Shown piece by piece: positions 26,131 through 35,794 of a DNA stretch of 64,000 nucleotides. The stretch lies in the NCBI RefSeq assembly GCF_025195125.1, contig NZ_JAMGSL010000001.1, forward strand, positions 540,026-604,025, in the 5' to 3' direction. The first letter of the stretch is position 1, and the number at the start of each line of letters is the position of its first letter. This stretch comes from Streptomyces sp. Je 1-79. Its GTDB lineage: Bacteria > Actinomycetota > Actinomycetes > Streptomycetales > Streptomycetaceae. Both the position numbers and the translations under genes were made by a program. A model generated the notes under the pieces. That model had not been told where the DNA came from. It was given only the letters and a program-made list of their open reading frames with translations, and made no database searches.

Positions 26131-26161
26131 AGGCCTCGGCATCGGACGGTCCGCGGGCCGC

Positions 26162-27097
26162 TCAGGAGGGCTCCGGCGGAGTCGGCGGAGTCGGCGGGAC
26201 GATCGCGACCGGGCAGTGGGCGTGGTGGAGCACGGCGTGGGCGACCGACCCCATGAGGAGGGTCGCGACCCGGTGTCTGCGGTGCCGGCCCACGACGACG
26301 AGGGCGGCCCGCCGTGAGTCGTCGACGAGCCGCCCCGCCGCGTCCGCCGGTACGACGACGGGGACGACCTCGACGTCCGGATACCGCTCGCTGAACCGCC
26401 GCAGCCGGCCCTCCTGGAGGCCCGCGGTCTCGTTGACCAGCTCCGGGGTCTCGTCCACCGGCACCGGCGGCGGCATCTGCAGGGCGGGCGCCGGCGGGCC
26501 GACGAGCATGATCGGCGAGGGCGGCAACCGGTAGGCGGTCACCACTTCGAGAGCCACCCCACGCTGTTGAGCGGCGTGGAACGCGAAGTCCACGACCTCG
26601 TCCCCGGTCTCCTCCGGGTGGAGCCCGACGAGCACCCTGCCCGCCTCGGTGTCGCCCTCCAGCGGCGCGGTCCGCGCCTCGTGCGGCACCACGACGACCG
26701 GGCACGGAGCGGACGCGGCCAGGGCCCGGCCGGCGGAACCGAGCAGCAGACTCGCGAACCCGCCGCGGCCGCGGGAGCCGGTCACCAGGAAGCGCGCGGT
26801 CCGGGCCGCGTCGAGGAGGGCGTCGGAGACGGAGCCGTCGAGCGAGTCGTACCGTACCGGCACCCGCGTGCCCTGCTCCTCGACCCAGGCGCGGGCGCCG
26901 TCGAGAACGGTGTCGGGGATGTCGGGAGCCTCGCCGAGCGAGGCGATCCTCGCCTCCCCCAGCTGGAGCGCCTCGGAGCGCACATGGGCGACGACGAGGG
27001 GAGCGTCCAGGCGCTGCGCGGAGTTCAGGGCCCATTCGAGTGCGAGGTGGCTGTGCTCGGACCCGTCCACACCGACGACAACCGGCTTCTCGTTCAT
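26162..27097 (-). CDS. Universal stress protein, two Usp domains
   Basis: A 311-residue cytoplasmic protein of two tandem Usp domains (about 1-140 and 155-305). The first opens with VVVGVDGSEHS and has the nucleotide-binding motif TGSRGRGGFASLLLGS; the second has VVVGRHRRHRVATLLMGS, so both may bind ATP, although the second motif lacks the first glycine of G-x2-G. Such proteins are induced in dormancy, hypoxia or general stress. It ends in a Pro/Thr-rich tail (PPTPPTPPEPS). Monocistronic; convergent with xylB. Confidence 0.92.
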   Translation of the reverse strand: MNEKPVVVGVDGSEHSHLALEWALNSAQRLDAPLVVAHVRSEALQLGEARIASLGEAPDIPDTVLDGARAWVEEQGTRVPVRYDSLDGSVSDALLDAARTARFLVTGSRGRGGFASLLLGSAGRALAASAPCPVVVVPHEARTAPLEGDTEAGRVLVGLHPEETGDEVVDFAFHAAQQRGVALEVVTAYRLPPSPIMLVGPPAPALQMPPPVPVDETPELVNETAGLQEGRLRRFSERYPDVEVVPVVVPADAAGRLVDDSRRAALVVVGRHRRHRVATLLMGSVAHAVLHHAHCPVAIVPPTPPTPPEPS

Positions 27098-27139
27098 AGG
27101 GGCATGATCGCCCGTCGCCGGGCGCGGCGCCCGGCGGAC

Positions 27140-28039
27140 CTACGCCGCCGGAGTGCCGAGGTCGTACCGCTCCTTGACCAGTTCCAGATGGAGCCAGCTC
27201 TCGACGCCCCGGACCCCCGGCAGGGCCCGCATCGCGTCCAGCGCCGCCCGTACCGACCCCAGGGAGCCGGCCGTGACCGTACCGACCAGCTCCGCGCGTC
27301 CGAGGCAGGCCGACAGGAAGGTCACCTCCCCGCAGGCGGCCAGCTCCCGCGCCACGGGCTCCCGGGCGCCCTCGACGCGGACCGCGAAACCGCACGCGTA
27401 ACCCATTCCCAGCACCTCCGGGCGGACCAGCGCGAGCACCTTCACCACGCCGCCGTCCAGGAGGCGCAGGGTGCGGGCGCGGGTGGCACCGGGGGAGAGC
27501 CCGACGCGCTCGGCCAGGTCGGCGAAGGGGAGCCTGCCGTCCAGTTCCAGGGCGTCGAGGATCCGCAGGTCGGTGTCGTCGGGAGCCGGTGCGGTCGGCT
27601 CGTCCGCGAGCAGGTACGGGTCCTTCAGGTGGCGCGTGCCGATCAGCGGGTCGACCGCCGCGACGCCGGGTACCGAACGCACCCGCTCGATCGTCCGCTC
27701 CAGCGCCTCGAAGCCCTCGGTGCGCAGCTCGGCCATGATCGCGCGCTGCCCGGCCGTGAGGCTGACGAACGGGGCCTCGGGCAGCTCGGCGATCGCCCGC
27801 GCCACCGGCTCCGCCGCGCCGTCGACGTCGATCGAGAGGTGCGCGGACGCCGTCAGCCCCCGGACCGAGGGGTGGACGACCGCCACGACCCGAACCGCGC
27901 CCGATTCAAGGAGGCGTTGGACCCGCGCGCGGGTCGCGGGCCGGGACAGGCCGACGTGCTGGGCCAGCGTCTCGTACGCGAGGCGTCCGTCCTCCTGCAG
28001 CGCGCGTACGACGGCCAGGTCGATGGCGTCCAGGTCCAC
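27140..28039 (-). CDS. Tandem Lrp/AsnC family regulator
   Basis: A 299-residue regulator built from two Lrp/AsnC units in one chain. The first helix-turn-helix is near residues 15-50 (YETLAQHVGLSRPATRARVQ) and its ligand-binding RAM domain follows; the second begins with DTDLRILDALELDGRLPFA and has its own RAM domain. Such fused pairs are common in actinobacteria and would assemble as a dimer mimicking an Lrp tetramer. The GTG at 28039 follows ggaggag. It is divergent from the 2-hydroxyacid dehydrogenase gene, which it probably controls, in response to an amino acid or hydroxy/keto acid (inference). Confidence 0.9.
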   Translation of the reverse strand: MDLDAIDLAVVRALQEDGRLAYETLAQHVGLSRPATRARVQRLLESGAVRVVAVVHPSVRGLTASAHLSIDVDGAAEPVARAIAELPEAPFVSLTAGQRAIMAELRTEGFEALERTIERVRSVPGVAAVDPLIGTRHLKDPYLLADEPTAPAPDDTDLRILDALELDGRLPFADLAERVGLSPGATRARTLRLLDGGVVKVLALVRPEVLGMGYACGFAVRVEGAREPVARELAACGEVTFLSACLGRAELVGTVTAGSLGSVRAALDAMRALPGVRGVESWLHLELVKERYDLGTPAA

Positions 28040-28132
28040 CCCGTGATCTCCTCCGCTCGGCGGCCCGGGTCGGCGGCCGAGCCCAGGGTCCGGTGCCATT
28101 CTCGGGTACCCGCCGGGGAAGCGGATCCGTTC

Positions 28133-28220
28133 GTGACATGGGTCACGGGCGAGCGAGCCATGCGTCAGTAGATAGCCTGCACGGATGAAACGTAAGTTCG
28201 TCTCGTCATTGACCGACGAA
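28133..28220. promoter_or_regulatory. Inverted repeats in the regulator/dehydrogenase divergent region
   Basis: GTGAC-N4-GTCAC (28133-28146) and TTCGTC-N12-GACGAA (28197-28202 with 28215-28220) flank a -10-like TAGATA near 28168-28173. The spacing fits Lrp-type operators around a rightward promoter for the dehydrogenase-aldolase operon, but no consensus can be assigned. Confidence 0.35.
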
Positions 28221-28247
28221 TCAACCGTTCGACCGGAAGGGGGTCGG

Positions 28248-29272
28248 GTGAACCAGCCCGTCGCCGTATTCACCGACACCGACGACCTGGACCCCGAGCC
28301 GGGCGCCCGGCTGCTCGCCGAGGCGGGCTTCGAGGTGCGCGTCGCCGGGACGCGGGACCCCGACGCCCTCGCCGAGGCGGCCCGGGACGCGGTCGCCCTG
28401 ATCGTCGGCTACGCGCGGATCGACGCCGCGCTCCTCGCCCGCCTCCCCGAACTGCGGATCCTCGCCACCATGTCCGCGGGGTACGACATGGTCGACACGG
28501 CCGAAGCCCGGCGGCGCGGCGTGTGGGTGGCGAACCTTCCCGACGCCGCGACCGAGGACGTCGCCGTCCACGCGCTCGCCTCCACGCTCTCGCTCGTCCG
28601 CCGGCTCCCGCAGGCCGACGCCCTCGTCCGCTCGGGCGGCTGGAACGCGGAGTTCACGGCCCAGCCCCGACTCCCGCGCCGTGCGAGCGAGTTGACCCTC
28701 GGGCTCGTCGGACTCGGCAGGATCGCCCGCTCCTTCGCGAGGCTCGCCGCCCCCGTGTTCGGGCGCGTCGCCGCCTACGACCCGCACGCCGACCCCGCCC
28801 ACTGGCCGGCCGGCGTCGCACGCCACGACGACCTCGGCGGACTGGCCGAGGCGAGCGACGTCCTCTCCCTGCACGTCCCGCTCACGCCGCCCACGCGCGG
28901 CCTCGTCGACGGCGCGCTGCTCGGGCGGATGCGTCCCGGGGGCTTCCTCGTCAACGTGGCGCGCGGCGAACTCATCGACGCCGAAGCCCTGTTGAGCGCC
29001 CTGGACGGGGGTCGTCTGGCCGGCGCGGCGCTCGACGTCTTCCCCGTCGAACCGCCCCCCGCGGAGGACCCGCTGCGTCGCCACCCCCGTATCCAGCTCT
29101 CCCCGCACAGCGCCTTCCTGTCGGACACCTCACGCCGGGCGTACGTCTGCGGGCCCGCCGAGAACGTCATCGCCTGGCACCGCACCGGCCGCCCGCTGAC
29201 CCCCGTCGTCGACCCCACCCCTGTTCTCCGCGTACCCGTCCCCTCTCCGGCCTCCGTCGAAGGACTCGCATC

Positions 29273-29276
<4 letters not shown>
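28248..29276 (+). CDS. D-isomer-specific 2-hydroxyacid dehydrogenase
   Basis: A 342-residue NAD(P)-dependent enzyme. The nucleotide-binding domain has LGLVGLGRIARSF, and the catalytic residues are the Arg of VNVARGELID, the Glu of DVFPVEPPP and the His of LSPHSAF. It reduces 2-keto acids or oxidises D-2-hydroxy acids; related proteins act on phosphoglycerate, glyoxylate or erythronate-type substrates. The GTG at 28248 is preceded by ggaaggggg; an upstream ATG at 28185 would add 21 unmatched residues. It is co-transcribed and coupled (ATGA) with the class II aldolase. Confidence 0.88.
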
Positions 29277-30115
<839 letters not shown>

Positions 30116-30240
30116 CCGTGCGAACGAGAGAGGAAGTGAAAGCGCTGATGGCGCGCCAGCGGTGACCGAGGCGGGTTCAGTACCGAGGATGGGGGAAGCA
30201 GAGCGACACCCACACTCCGTTCCATCCGAGGAGTCGACCC

Positions 30241-30549
30241 ATGACCACCTTCGTCATCACCGTTCCCGGCACGTTCCTCTCGGACATCACCGACTCCGCG
30301 CGCGCGGCCCTCGAACGGAAGCTGGCCTCCCAGCACACCGACGTCAGCGAGAACGAAGGGCTGAACCTTCTGACGCTCAACGAGGGCGGCACCTTCTCCA
30401 TCCGCCTCGAAGTCGACGCGCCGGACCGGTACGCGGCGGAACTGAACGCCACGGAGCTCGTCTCGGCCGCGCTGGAGGAGGCGGGGATCGCGGAGGCCGA
30501 CGCCCCCCTCGGCCCGCCGGCCGTCACCGGCATCGACAGTGACCTCTGA
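30241..30549 (+). CDS. Hypothetical protein, 102 residues
   Basis: A small acidic cytoplasmic protein. It begins MTTFVITVPGTFLSDITDSA and contains mixed alpha/beta segments (LNLLTLNEGGTFSIRLEVDA), with no motif I recognise. The ATG at 30241 has a ribosome-site-like gaggag 8 nt upstream. Codon bias is like its neighbours. It stands 125 nt after the aldolase and faces the F420-type oxidoreductase gene. No function can be assigned. Confidence 0.7.
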   Translation: MTTFVITVPGTFLSDITDSARAALERKLASQHTDVSENEGLNLLTLNEGGTFSIRLEVDAPDRYAAELNATELVSAALEEAGIAEADAPLGPPAVTGIDSDL

Positions 30550-30643
30550 CCGTTCCGGCCGCGGACGGCCCCCGAGAGGCGCGGCCGATGCCCAGGAGTT
30601 CTCAGGATCTCCCCCAGCTCCCCAGGGCTCCCCGGGGAACTCT

Positions 30644-31609
30644 TCACAGCTCGCGCAGGGCGGGGAGCAGTGTGGTGCGGGCCCAGTCGGTGAAGGCCTG
30701 CTGGTGCTCTCCGCCGACCTGGACCAGGGCGACGTCGCTGAACCCCGCCTCGACGTAGGGGCGTACGGCGTCGACGAAGGTGTCCACGTCGTCGCCGCAG
30801 GGGATGGTCTGTGCGACGTCCTCCGGCCGGGTGTACTGGGCGGCCTGGTCGAACCCGCCCGGGAGCGGGATCTCCGCGTTGACCTTCCAGCCGCCCAGCG
30901 CCCAGCGGAACTGGTCGTGGGCACGTTTGACCGCCGTGTCCCGGTCGGGGTCGTAGCAGACGGGGAGCTGGCCGATCCGCGGCTTGCCCGCACCGCCGTG
31001 GGCGTCGAAGGCGTCGAGCAGCTCCTTCCTCGGTTCGGTGGCGATCACCAGGTCAGCGTGGTGCCCGGCGACCTCGCAGGAACGGGGGCCCGAGACCGCG
31101 ATCCCCAGCGGCGGCGGTGTCTCGGGGACGTCCCACAGCCTGGCGTTGTCGACCTGGAAGTGCGTGCCGTGGTGGGTGACGTACTCCCCGCCGAACAGGG
31201 CTCGGATGATCTCGACGGCCTCCTCCAGCATGTCCAGGCGGACGCCGGCCGAGGGCCAGCCGGAACCGACGATGTGTTCGTTGAGGTTCTCCCCGGATCC
31301 CAGCCCGAGGCGGAACCTGCCTTCGGACAGGAGCTGCACGGTCGCCGCCTTCTGCGCCACGACCGCGGGGTGGTAGCGGAAAGTGGGGCAGGTGACGTAG
31401 GTCATCAGCGGAATCCGACTGGTGGCCTGCGCGGCGGCGCCCAGGACACTCCACGCGTACGGGGCGTGCCCCTGCGACTCCAGCCAGGGGAACGAGTGGT
31501 CCGACATCACCGCGAAGTCGAAGCCCGCCCGTTCCGCCTCCACCACATGCCCCACGAGGTCACGCGGCCCGGCCTGCTCGGTCATCATCGTGTAGCCGAA
31601 GTGCGTCAT
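30644..31609 (-). CDS. LLM-class F420-dependent oxidoreductase
   Basis: A 321-residue luciferase-like (beta/alpha)8 enzyme of the subgroup that uses coenzyme F420 in actinobacteria. Typical blocks are FDFAVMSDHSFPW, LMTYVTCPTFRYHPA, LGLGSGENLNEHI and SGWPSAGVRLDMLEEA. It resembles F420-dependent glucose-6-phosphate dehydrogenase relatives (TIGR03557 type), but the substrate is unknown. The ATG at 31609 is preceded by a weak ribosome site. It follows the RNase H gene on the same strand after 68 nt. Confidence 0.87.
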   Translation of the reverse strand: MTHFGYTMMTEQAGPRDLVGHVVEAERAGFDFAVMSDHSFPWLESQGHAPYAWSVLGAAAQATSRIPLMTYVTCPTFRYHPAVVAQKAATVQLLSEGRFRLGLGSGENLNEHIVGSGWPSAGVRLDMLEEAVEIIRALFGGEYVTHHGTHFQVDNARLWDVPETPPPLGIAVSGPRSCEVAGHHADLVIATEPRKELLDAFDAHGGAGKPRIGQLPVCYDPDRDTAVKRAHDQFRWALGGWKVNAEIPLPGGFDQAAQYTRPEDVAQTIPCGDDVDTFVDAVRPYVEAGFSDVALVQVGGEHQQAFTDWARTTLLPALREL

Positions 31610-31677
31610 ACCGGGCGACTTGCCGCGACCGCCCGACCGAAACCGACCACTTCGCCCTGACTCTGCGTATCCGTGCG

Positions 31678-32445
31678 TTACGCGGAGCCGCCCGCCGAGG
31701 TGACGCAGGCGGGGTGGCCCCAGCCGTCGGGGTTCTTGGAGATCGTCTCGCCCTTGGCGTACGGCGTTCCGCAGCGGCACCGGCCCGGAAACTTCGCCTT
31801 GACCGAACCGCCCGAGGACCGGCCGCCGGACCCGCCCGAGGACCGGCCGCCGGCGGACCCGCCCGAGGACCCCGCGCCCGAGGCCCCTGAGGAGCCTCCC
31901 GCCCGCCCGCGGACCGCCGTCCCGCCGCGCTTCGCCCCACCCGAGGGGGCGGCCTCCGGCGGCGGCAGGTCGCTCCCCGCGACCGAGCCGAGGGGCTGCT
32001 GGGTACGGGCGGAGTGGCTGGCCGCGCGGTCGGCGGCGTCGTTGAGGCGGTCGCCGTCGACCTGGTGCGCGGGGGTGTACACGAAGTCGACGCGCCGGTC
32101 GGCCAGCAGCTCGTCGATCCGGACGACCAGGTCCTTGTTGGCGACCGGGGTACCGGCCGAGGTCTTCCAGCCCTTGCGGCGCCAGCCCGGCAGCCAGGTC
32201 GTGACCGCCTTCATCGCGTACTGGGAGTCCATCCGCACCTCCGCCGGCACACCCGGGTCAAGGTGCTCCAGGAGCTTGAGCAGGGCGGTCAGCTCGGCCA
32301 CGTTGTTGGTCGCCCTGCCCAGCGGGCCCGCCTCCCAGCGGCCGACGTCGCCGTCCGCCCCGGCGACGACCCACGCCCAGGCCGCGGGCCCCGGGTTGCC
32401 CTTCGACGCGCCGTCGCACGCCGCGATGATCCTTGCTTCCGTCAT
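31678..32445 (-). CDS. Ribonuclease HI with Gly/Ser linker and Cys-rich C-terminal domain
   Basis: A 255-residue fusion. Residues 1-145 are a type 1 RNase H: Asp11 (AACDGASKGNPGP), Glu51 (NNVAELTAL), Asp73 (MDSQYA) and Asp136 (LNDAADRAA) form the metal site, and His127 is the usual loop histidine. It cleaves RNA in RNA-DNA hybrids. Residues about 160-217 are a Gly/Ser-rich linker. The last about 35 residues hold a compact module, CRCGTPYAKGE then NPDGWGHPAC, with Cys223, Cys225, His244 and Cys247 as likely zinc ligands. The module resembles nucleic-acid-binding zinc patches seen in actinobacterial proteins. Confidence 0.9.
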   Translation of the reverse strand: MTEARIIAACDGASKGNPGPAAWAWVVAGADGDVGRWEAGPLGRATNNVAELTALLKLLEHLDPGVPAEVRMDSQYAMKAVTTWLPGWRRKGWKTSAGTPVANKDLVVRIDELLADRRVDFVYTPAHQVDGDRLNDAADRAASHSARTQQPLGSVAGSDLPPPEAAPSGGAKRGGTAVRGRAGGSSGASGAGSSGGSAGGRSSGGSGGRSSGGSVKAKFPGRCRCGTPYAKGETISKNPDGWGHPACVTSAGGSA

Positions 32446-32515
32446 CCCCCGATCCTGACATGCCGCCGAGGCAGCCCGGACACACCCGGGACCTGCCCGG
32501 ACAGCTCCCCGGTCG

Positions 32516-33709
32516 TCACCGCAGCAGGGCGCAGACGAAGTCCTCCTGGACGGCGCGGACCTTGGCCAGCAGCTCCGGCTTGACGCTCTTGCTGGTCTGG
32601 GTGTTGATCGAGAACGTCAGCGAGCGCTTGCCGTCCGCCGTGCCGACCGCGAGCTGGGTGTAGCCAGGGAAGTTGCCGGTGTGGCCGTAGACCGTGCCGC
32701 ACCGCGTCGTGTAACGGAAGATCGCCAGCCCGCCCGCGTTGGCACCGGGACCCGCGGGTTCCGAGGCGGCGCCGGGGATGAAGGTCCGCTGACTGCGGCG
32801 GGTCTCCTCCGACAGGAAGCCGCGTCCGCCGGCCCAGGCGCGGGCGAACGCGTTGAGGTCCTTCGGCGTCGAGACGATGCCGCCCGAGGCCCAGACGCCC
32901 GACGCGCTGAGGACCTCGCTGATGTCCTCCGGCGGGGCGGGCGGCGTGACGTCGTATCCGTGCAGGTACGGCCGGGGCAGCCGGTAGCCCTCGGGCAGAC
33001 TCGTCTGCCGCAGGTCGAGGGGCCGGTACACGAGCTGTTCCAGCAGCCGCTCGTACCGCTGTCCTGTGGCCGCCTCGGCCATCAGTGCGACGGCGATGTT
33101 GTCCGAGTTGGAGTACGCGTACCGCGATCCCGGAGGGAAGTCGAGATCCTTCTCCGCGACGAATTCGAGAAGGCGGCGGGAGTCGAAGCGGTGCCGGGGG
33201 TCCTCCCGCAGGATGTCGAGGAACGCGGGCGCCGTCGAGAAGTCGGGCAGCCCGCTGGTGTGGTTGAGCAACTGGCGCAGCGTCACCCTGTGCCAGGCGG
33301 AGGGCAGTGACGGCAGGCGCTCGCCGATCGTGTCGTCGAGGTCCAGCCTCTGCCGGTCCACCAGACGCAGGGCGACCGCTCCGCTGAACGCCTTGGCGAC
33401 GCTCGCGATCCGCATGTGGTCGGTCGTACGGGGCGGTCGGCCGGTCCTCGTGTCGGCGACGCCCGCCCGGTAGACCGCCGTGCGATCGCCCCGGCGCAGC
33501 AGCGCGATCACCCCGGGCGGACCTCCGGCCGTACGGACGAGTTCGTTCAGCTCCCGCTGCAACGCCTTGTCCGAAGGCGGAGGCGTTCCGGTCGCCTCCG
33601 CCGGCTGGACCACGGCGGCGAGCGCCGCGGAGACGGCCAGGGCGGCCACGGGCAGGCGCAGGCGCAGGCGCGCGAGCGGGCGGGCACGGACTGCGGTGCG
33701 TACCGACAC
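32516..33709 (-). CDS. Secreted serine hydrolase, beta-lactamase/D-Ala-D-Ala carboxypeptidase family
   Basis: A 397-residue class C beta-lactamase-like protein. A signal peptide is clear (RLRLPVAALAVSAALAAV, cleaved near QPAEA). The active-site motifs are SVAK in RIASVAKAFSG (SxxK), YSN in YAYSNSDN (YxN) and HTG in YGHTGNFPG (KTG equivalent). Members are carboxypeptidases, esterases or D-aminopeptidases. The GTG at 33709 follows AAGGAG. Monocistronic; two further paralogues are encoded at 40837 and 52359. Confidence 0.88.
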   Translation of the reverse strand: MSVRTAVRARPLARLRLRLPVAALAVSAALAAVVQPAEATGTPPPSDKALQRELNELVRTAGGPPGVIALLRRGDRTAVYRAGVADTRTGRPPRTTDHMRIASVAKAFSGAVALRLVDRQRLDLDDTIGERLPSLPSAWHRVTLRQLLNHTSGLPDFSTAPAFLDILREDPRHRFDSRRLLEFVAEKDLDFPPGSRYAYSNSDNIAVALMAEAATGQRYERLLEQLVYRPLDLRQTSLPEGYRLPRPYLHGYDVTPPAPPEDISEVLSASGVWASGGIVSTPKDLNAFARAWAGGRGFLSEETRRSQRTFIPGAASEPAGPGANAGGLAIFRYTTRCGTVYGHTGNFPGYTQLAVGTADGKRSLTFSINTQTSKSVKPELLAKVRAVQEDFVCALLR

Positions 33710-33992
33710 AGGGGCTCCTTCTCGGGCGGTGCCGGGCCGACGGCACCCGGCGAACGGGGTCCGACCCAGCATCGGACGCACCGCCGGTGCCTGCCTGTCC
33801 GATGCTCCATCCGGCCCAGACACCGGGCACCCGGCCCCCGCGAAGCCGACCGCCCGGCCCGCAGGGTGTCACCCCGATGCGCCACCACCTCCGCCGAGCC
33901 GCGCACCGCGTTCCGTGGCCGAAGCCGCCCTCACTCCAGGGCAGATAGGATCACCTGTCCCTTCCGCCAACTCATGCCTCAGGAGTCCCACC

Positions 33993-34970
33993 TTGACCCG
34001 CAACCCGGGCTTCCCCCTCTCCCGCCGCAGCCTCATACGCACCGGTGCCGGCGCCTCGCTCGCCGCGCTCGGGCTGGGGCTCGGCGCGCAGACCGCCTCG
34101 GCGGCGGTGGCCGCGACCAAGCGGTTCGACCTCACACAGCCGTCGTACGACCTGTTCCGTTCCAAGGACACGCACGGTGCGCGGGTACAGCAGAGCTTCG
34201 CCTTCGACTGGGTGAACAAGTTCCTGTTCGTGGCCACCAAGCGGAGCGGAAGCCCCGAGTCCGCCGGTGACCTGTGCATCAACAAGATGGACTTCGACGG
34301 GAACTACCTCTCGTACATGCACCTCAACGGCTTCGGTCACGGCGTCGCCTTCGCCGCGCTGCCGAGCGGCTCCGGCACCGAGCTGTGGGTCGAATGCGCC
34401 GCGAACGGCAACGGGTACGGCACCGCGCTCGCTCCCGTCCGCTACGCCGCCGACACCACCCTGGGCTCGCCGGCCGCCTCGGCCGCCTACCAGCCCATCT
34501 CCGGGGCCACCGAGTACACCTGCTCCGTCGACCCGGTCTACCAGCGCATGATCGTGCGCTACCACACCAGTGCCGGCAAGCGCATCGCCGTGTACCCCCT
34601 CTCTGCCTTCGAGACGCGCAACTTCGGCTCGCCGCTGGTCGACTTCAAGCAGCCGGCCATCTCCGGTACGGCGCAGGGCTACGCGCTCTACGGCTCGTAC
34701 ATGTACTACCTGACGGGCGACGCGTACCCCGAGCCCGGCACTCCCGTCGGTGACGGCAACACCTACGTCACCAGCGTCGACATCAACACGGGAGCCGTGA
34801 AGCAGGGCCCCGTCCTCACCAAGGCCGGCTCCACCCTCCACCACCGCGAGCCCGAGGGTCTGGCCGTCTACCGCACCGACGCGGGGGAGGCCCGCCTGTT
34901 CATCGGCTTCGCCACGGGCGAGGAAGGCGACCGGCGCTCCAGCATCTTCTACAAGAACGCGCTGATCTGA
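33993..34970 (+). CDS. Secreted TagC/P68-like beta-propeller protein
   Basis: A 325-residue exported protein. A twin-arginine signal (SRRSLIRTGAGASLAALGLG) is followed by a repetitive beta-rich body: VQQSFAFDWVNKFLFVAT, MDFDGNYLSYMHL, GATEYTCSVDPVYQRMIVRY, YVTSVDINTG. This matches proteins annotated as teichoic acid biosynthesis protein C or P68 receptor-binding-protein-like propellers; the name is historical and a role in cell-wall glycopolymers or in binding outside the cell is unproven. The start is TTG at 33993, supported by caggagt at the right distance and by the exact beginning of the signal peptide. Confidence 0.8.
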   Translation: MTRNPGFPLSRRSLIRTGAGASLAALGLGLGAQTASAAVAATKRFDLTQPSYDLFRSKDTHGARVQQSFAFDWVNKFLFVATKRSGSPESAGDLCINKMDFDGNYLSYMHLNGFGHGVAFAALPSGSGTELWVECAANGNGYGTALAPVRYAADTTLGSPAASAAYQPISGATEYTCSVDPVYQRMIVRYHTSAGKRIAVYPLSAFETRNFGSPLVDFKQPAISGTAQGYALYGSYMYYLTGDAYPEPGTPVGDGNTYVTSVDINTGAVKQGPVLTKAGSTLHHREPEGLAVYRTDAGEARLFIGFATGEEGDRRSSIFYKNALI

Positions 34971-34987
34971 TCCCACGCCGCAGCAGC

Positions 34988-35013
34988 CGCCGCCCGGCCG
35001 AGCCCGGGCGGCG
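34988..35013 (+). terminator. Hairpin terminator after the TagC-like gene
   Basis: A 10-bp perfect inverted repeat (34988-34997 with 35004-35013) with a 6-nt loop starts 18 nt after the stop codon. Confidence 0.6.
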
Positions 35014-35112
35014 CCGCCGGCAGAAGTCTGATCCGTGGTCAGCGACCGCGTGCGGTCGGGGAGCTGCCGATATCGCCTCCCTGCTTCGAGACCGCTGCCC
35101 TATGGTTGGCCG

Positions 35113-35781
35113 ATGCGTACCCACCATGTCGACCGCCCAGCAGACCTCGACGTCGTCCGTGACTCCTACGACCGGGTGGCCGACAACTACGCCGACATGG
35201 TGCTGACGACGGGAGTCGGTGACATCCGTCGCCACCCATGGCTCAAGGCATCGATCGACGCCTTCGCCGACACGGTGAGCGAGCTCGGACCCGTCCTCGA
35301 CGTCGGCTGCGGGCCCGGAACCGTGACCGCGTACCTCGCCGAACGCGGCCTGGACGTGTCCGGAGTCGATCTCTCACCCCGCATGATCGAGAACGCGCGC
35401 CGCCTTCATCCGCACTGCCGCTTCAGCGTCGCCTCCGCCACCGAGCTCGACCTGGGAGAAGCGTCACTCGGAGGCGTACTCGGGTGGTGGTCACTGTTCA
35501 ACCTCCCGCGCGAGGTCCTTCCCCAGGTCCTCGCCGCGTTCAGGCGCGCCCTGAAACCGGGCGGCCACTTCATCACCGCGACACACGTCGGTGACGAAGA
35601 CGTGGTGCGCACCGAGGCCTACGGAGGAGTGCCCGTTCGGTGGACCACCCACAAGTGGCGACCGGAACAGCTCAGGGACCTGATCGAGCAGGCCGGACTG
35701 CGCCCGGTGGCCGAACTCCGGCTCCCCGCAGACGAACACAGCGGGCCGGGCGTGGTCATCATGGCCGAACGCCCTGCCTAG
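35113..35781 (+). CDS. Class I SAM-dependent methyltransferase
   Basis: A 222-residue methyltransferase. Motif I is VLDVGCGPGTVTAYLAE, the acidic residue after strand 2 is in VSGVDLSPRMI, and the post-I region carries LGWWSLFNLPREVL. This is the Methyltransf_25/11 type with unknown acceptor. The N-terminal YDRVADNYADM is typical. The ATG at 35113 gives the usual family length. The acetyltransferase gene follows convergently after 13 nt. Confidence 0.87.
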   Translation: MRTHHVDRPADLDVVRDSYDRVADNYADMVLTTGVGDIRRHPWLKASIDAFADTVSELGPVLDVGCGPGTVTAYLAERGLDVSGVDLSPRMIENARRLHPHCRFSVASATELDLGEASLGGVLGWWSLFNLPREVLPQVLAAFRRALKPGGHFITATHVGDEDVVRTEAYGGVPVRWTTHKWRPEQLRDLIEQAGLRPVAELRLPADEHSGPGVVIMAERPA

Positions 35782-35794
35782 AGGGTGTTCCTCT

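Noticed and set aside
30550..30643. Possible terminator between the hypothetical gene at 30241 and the F420-type oxidoreductase
   Set aside because: Only a 6-bp GAGTTC/GAACTC pairing with a long loop can be formed; too weak to annotate.
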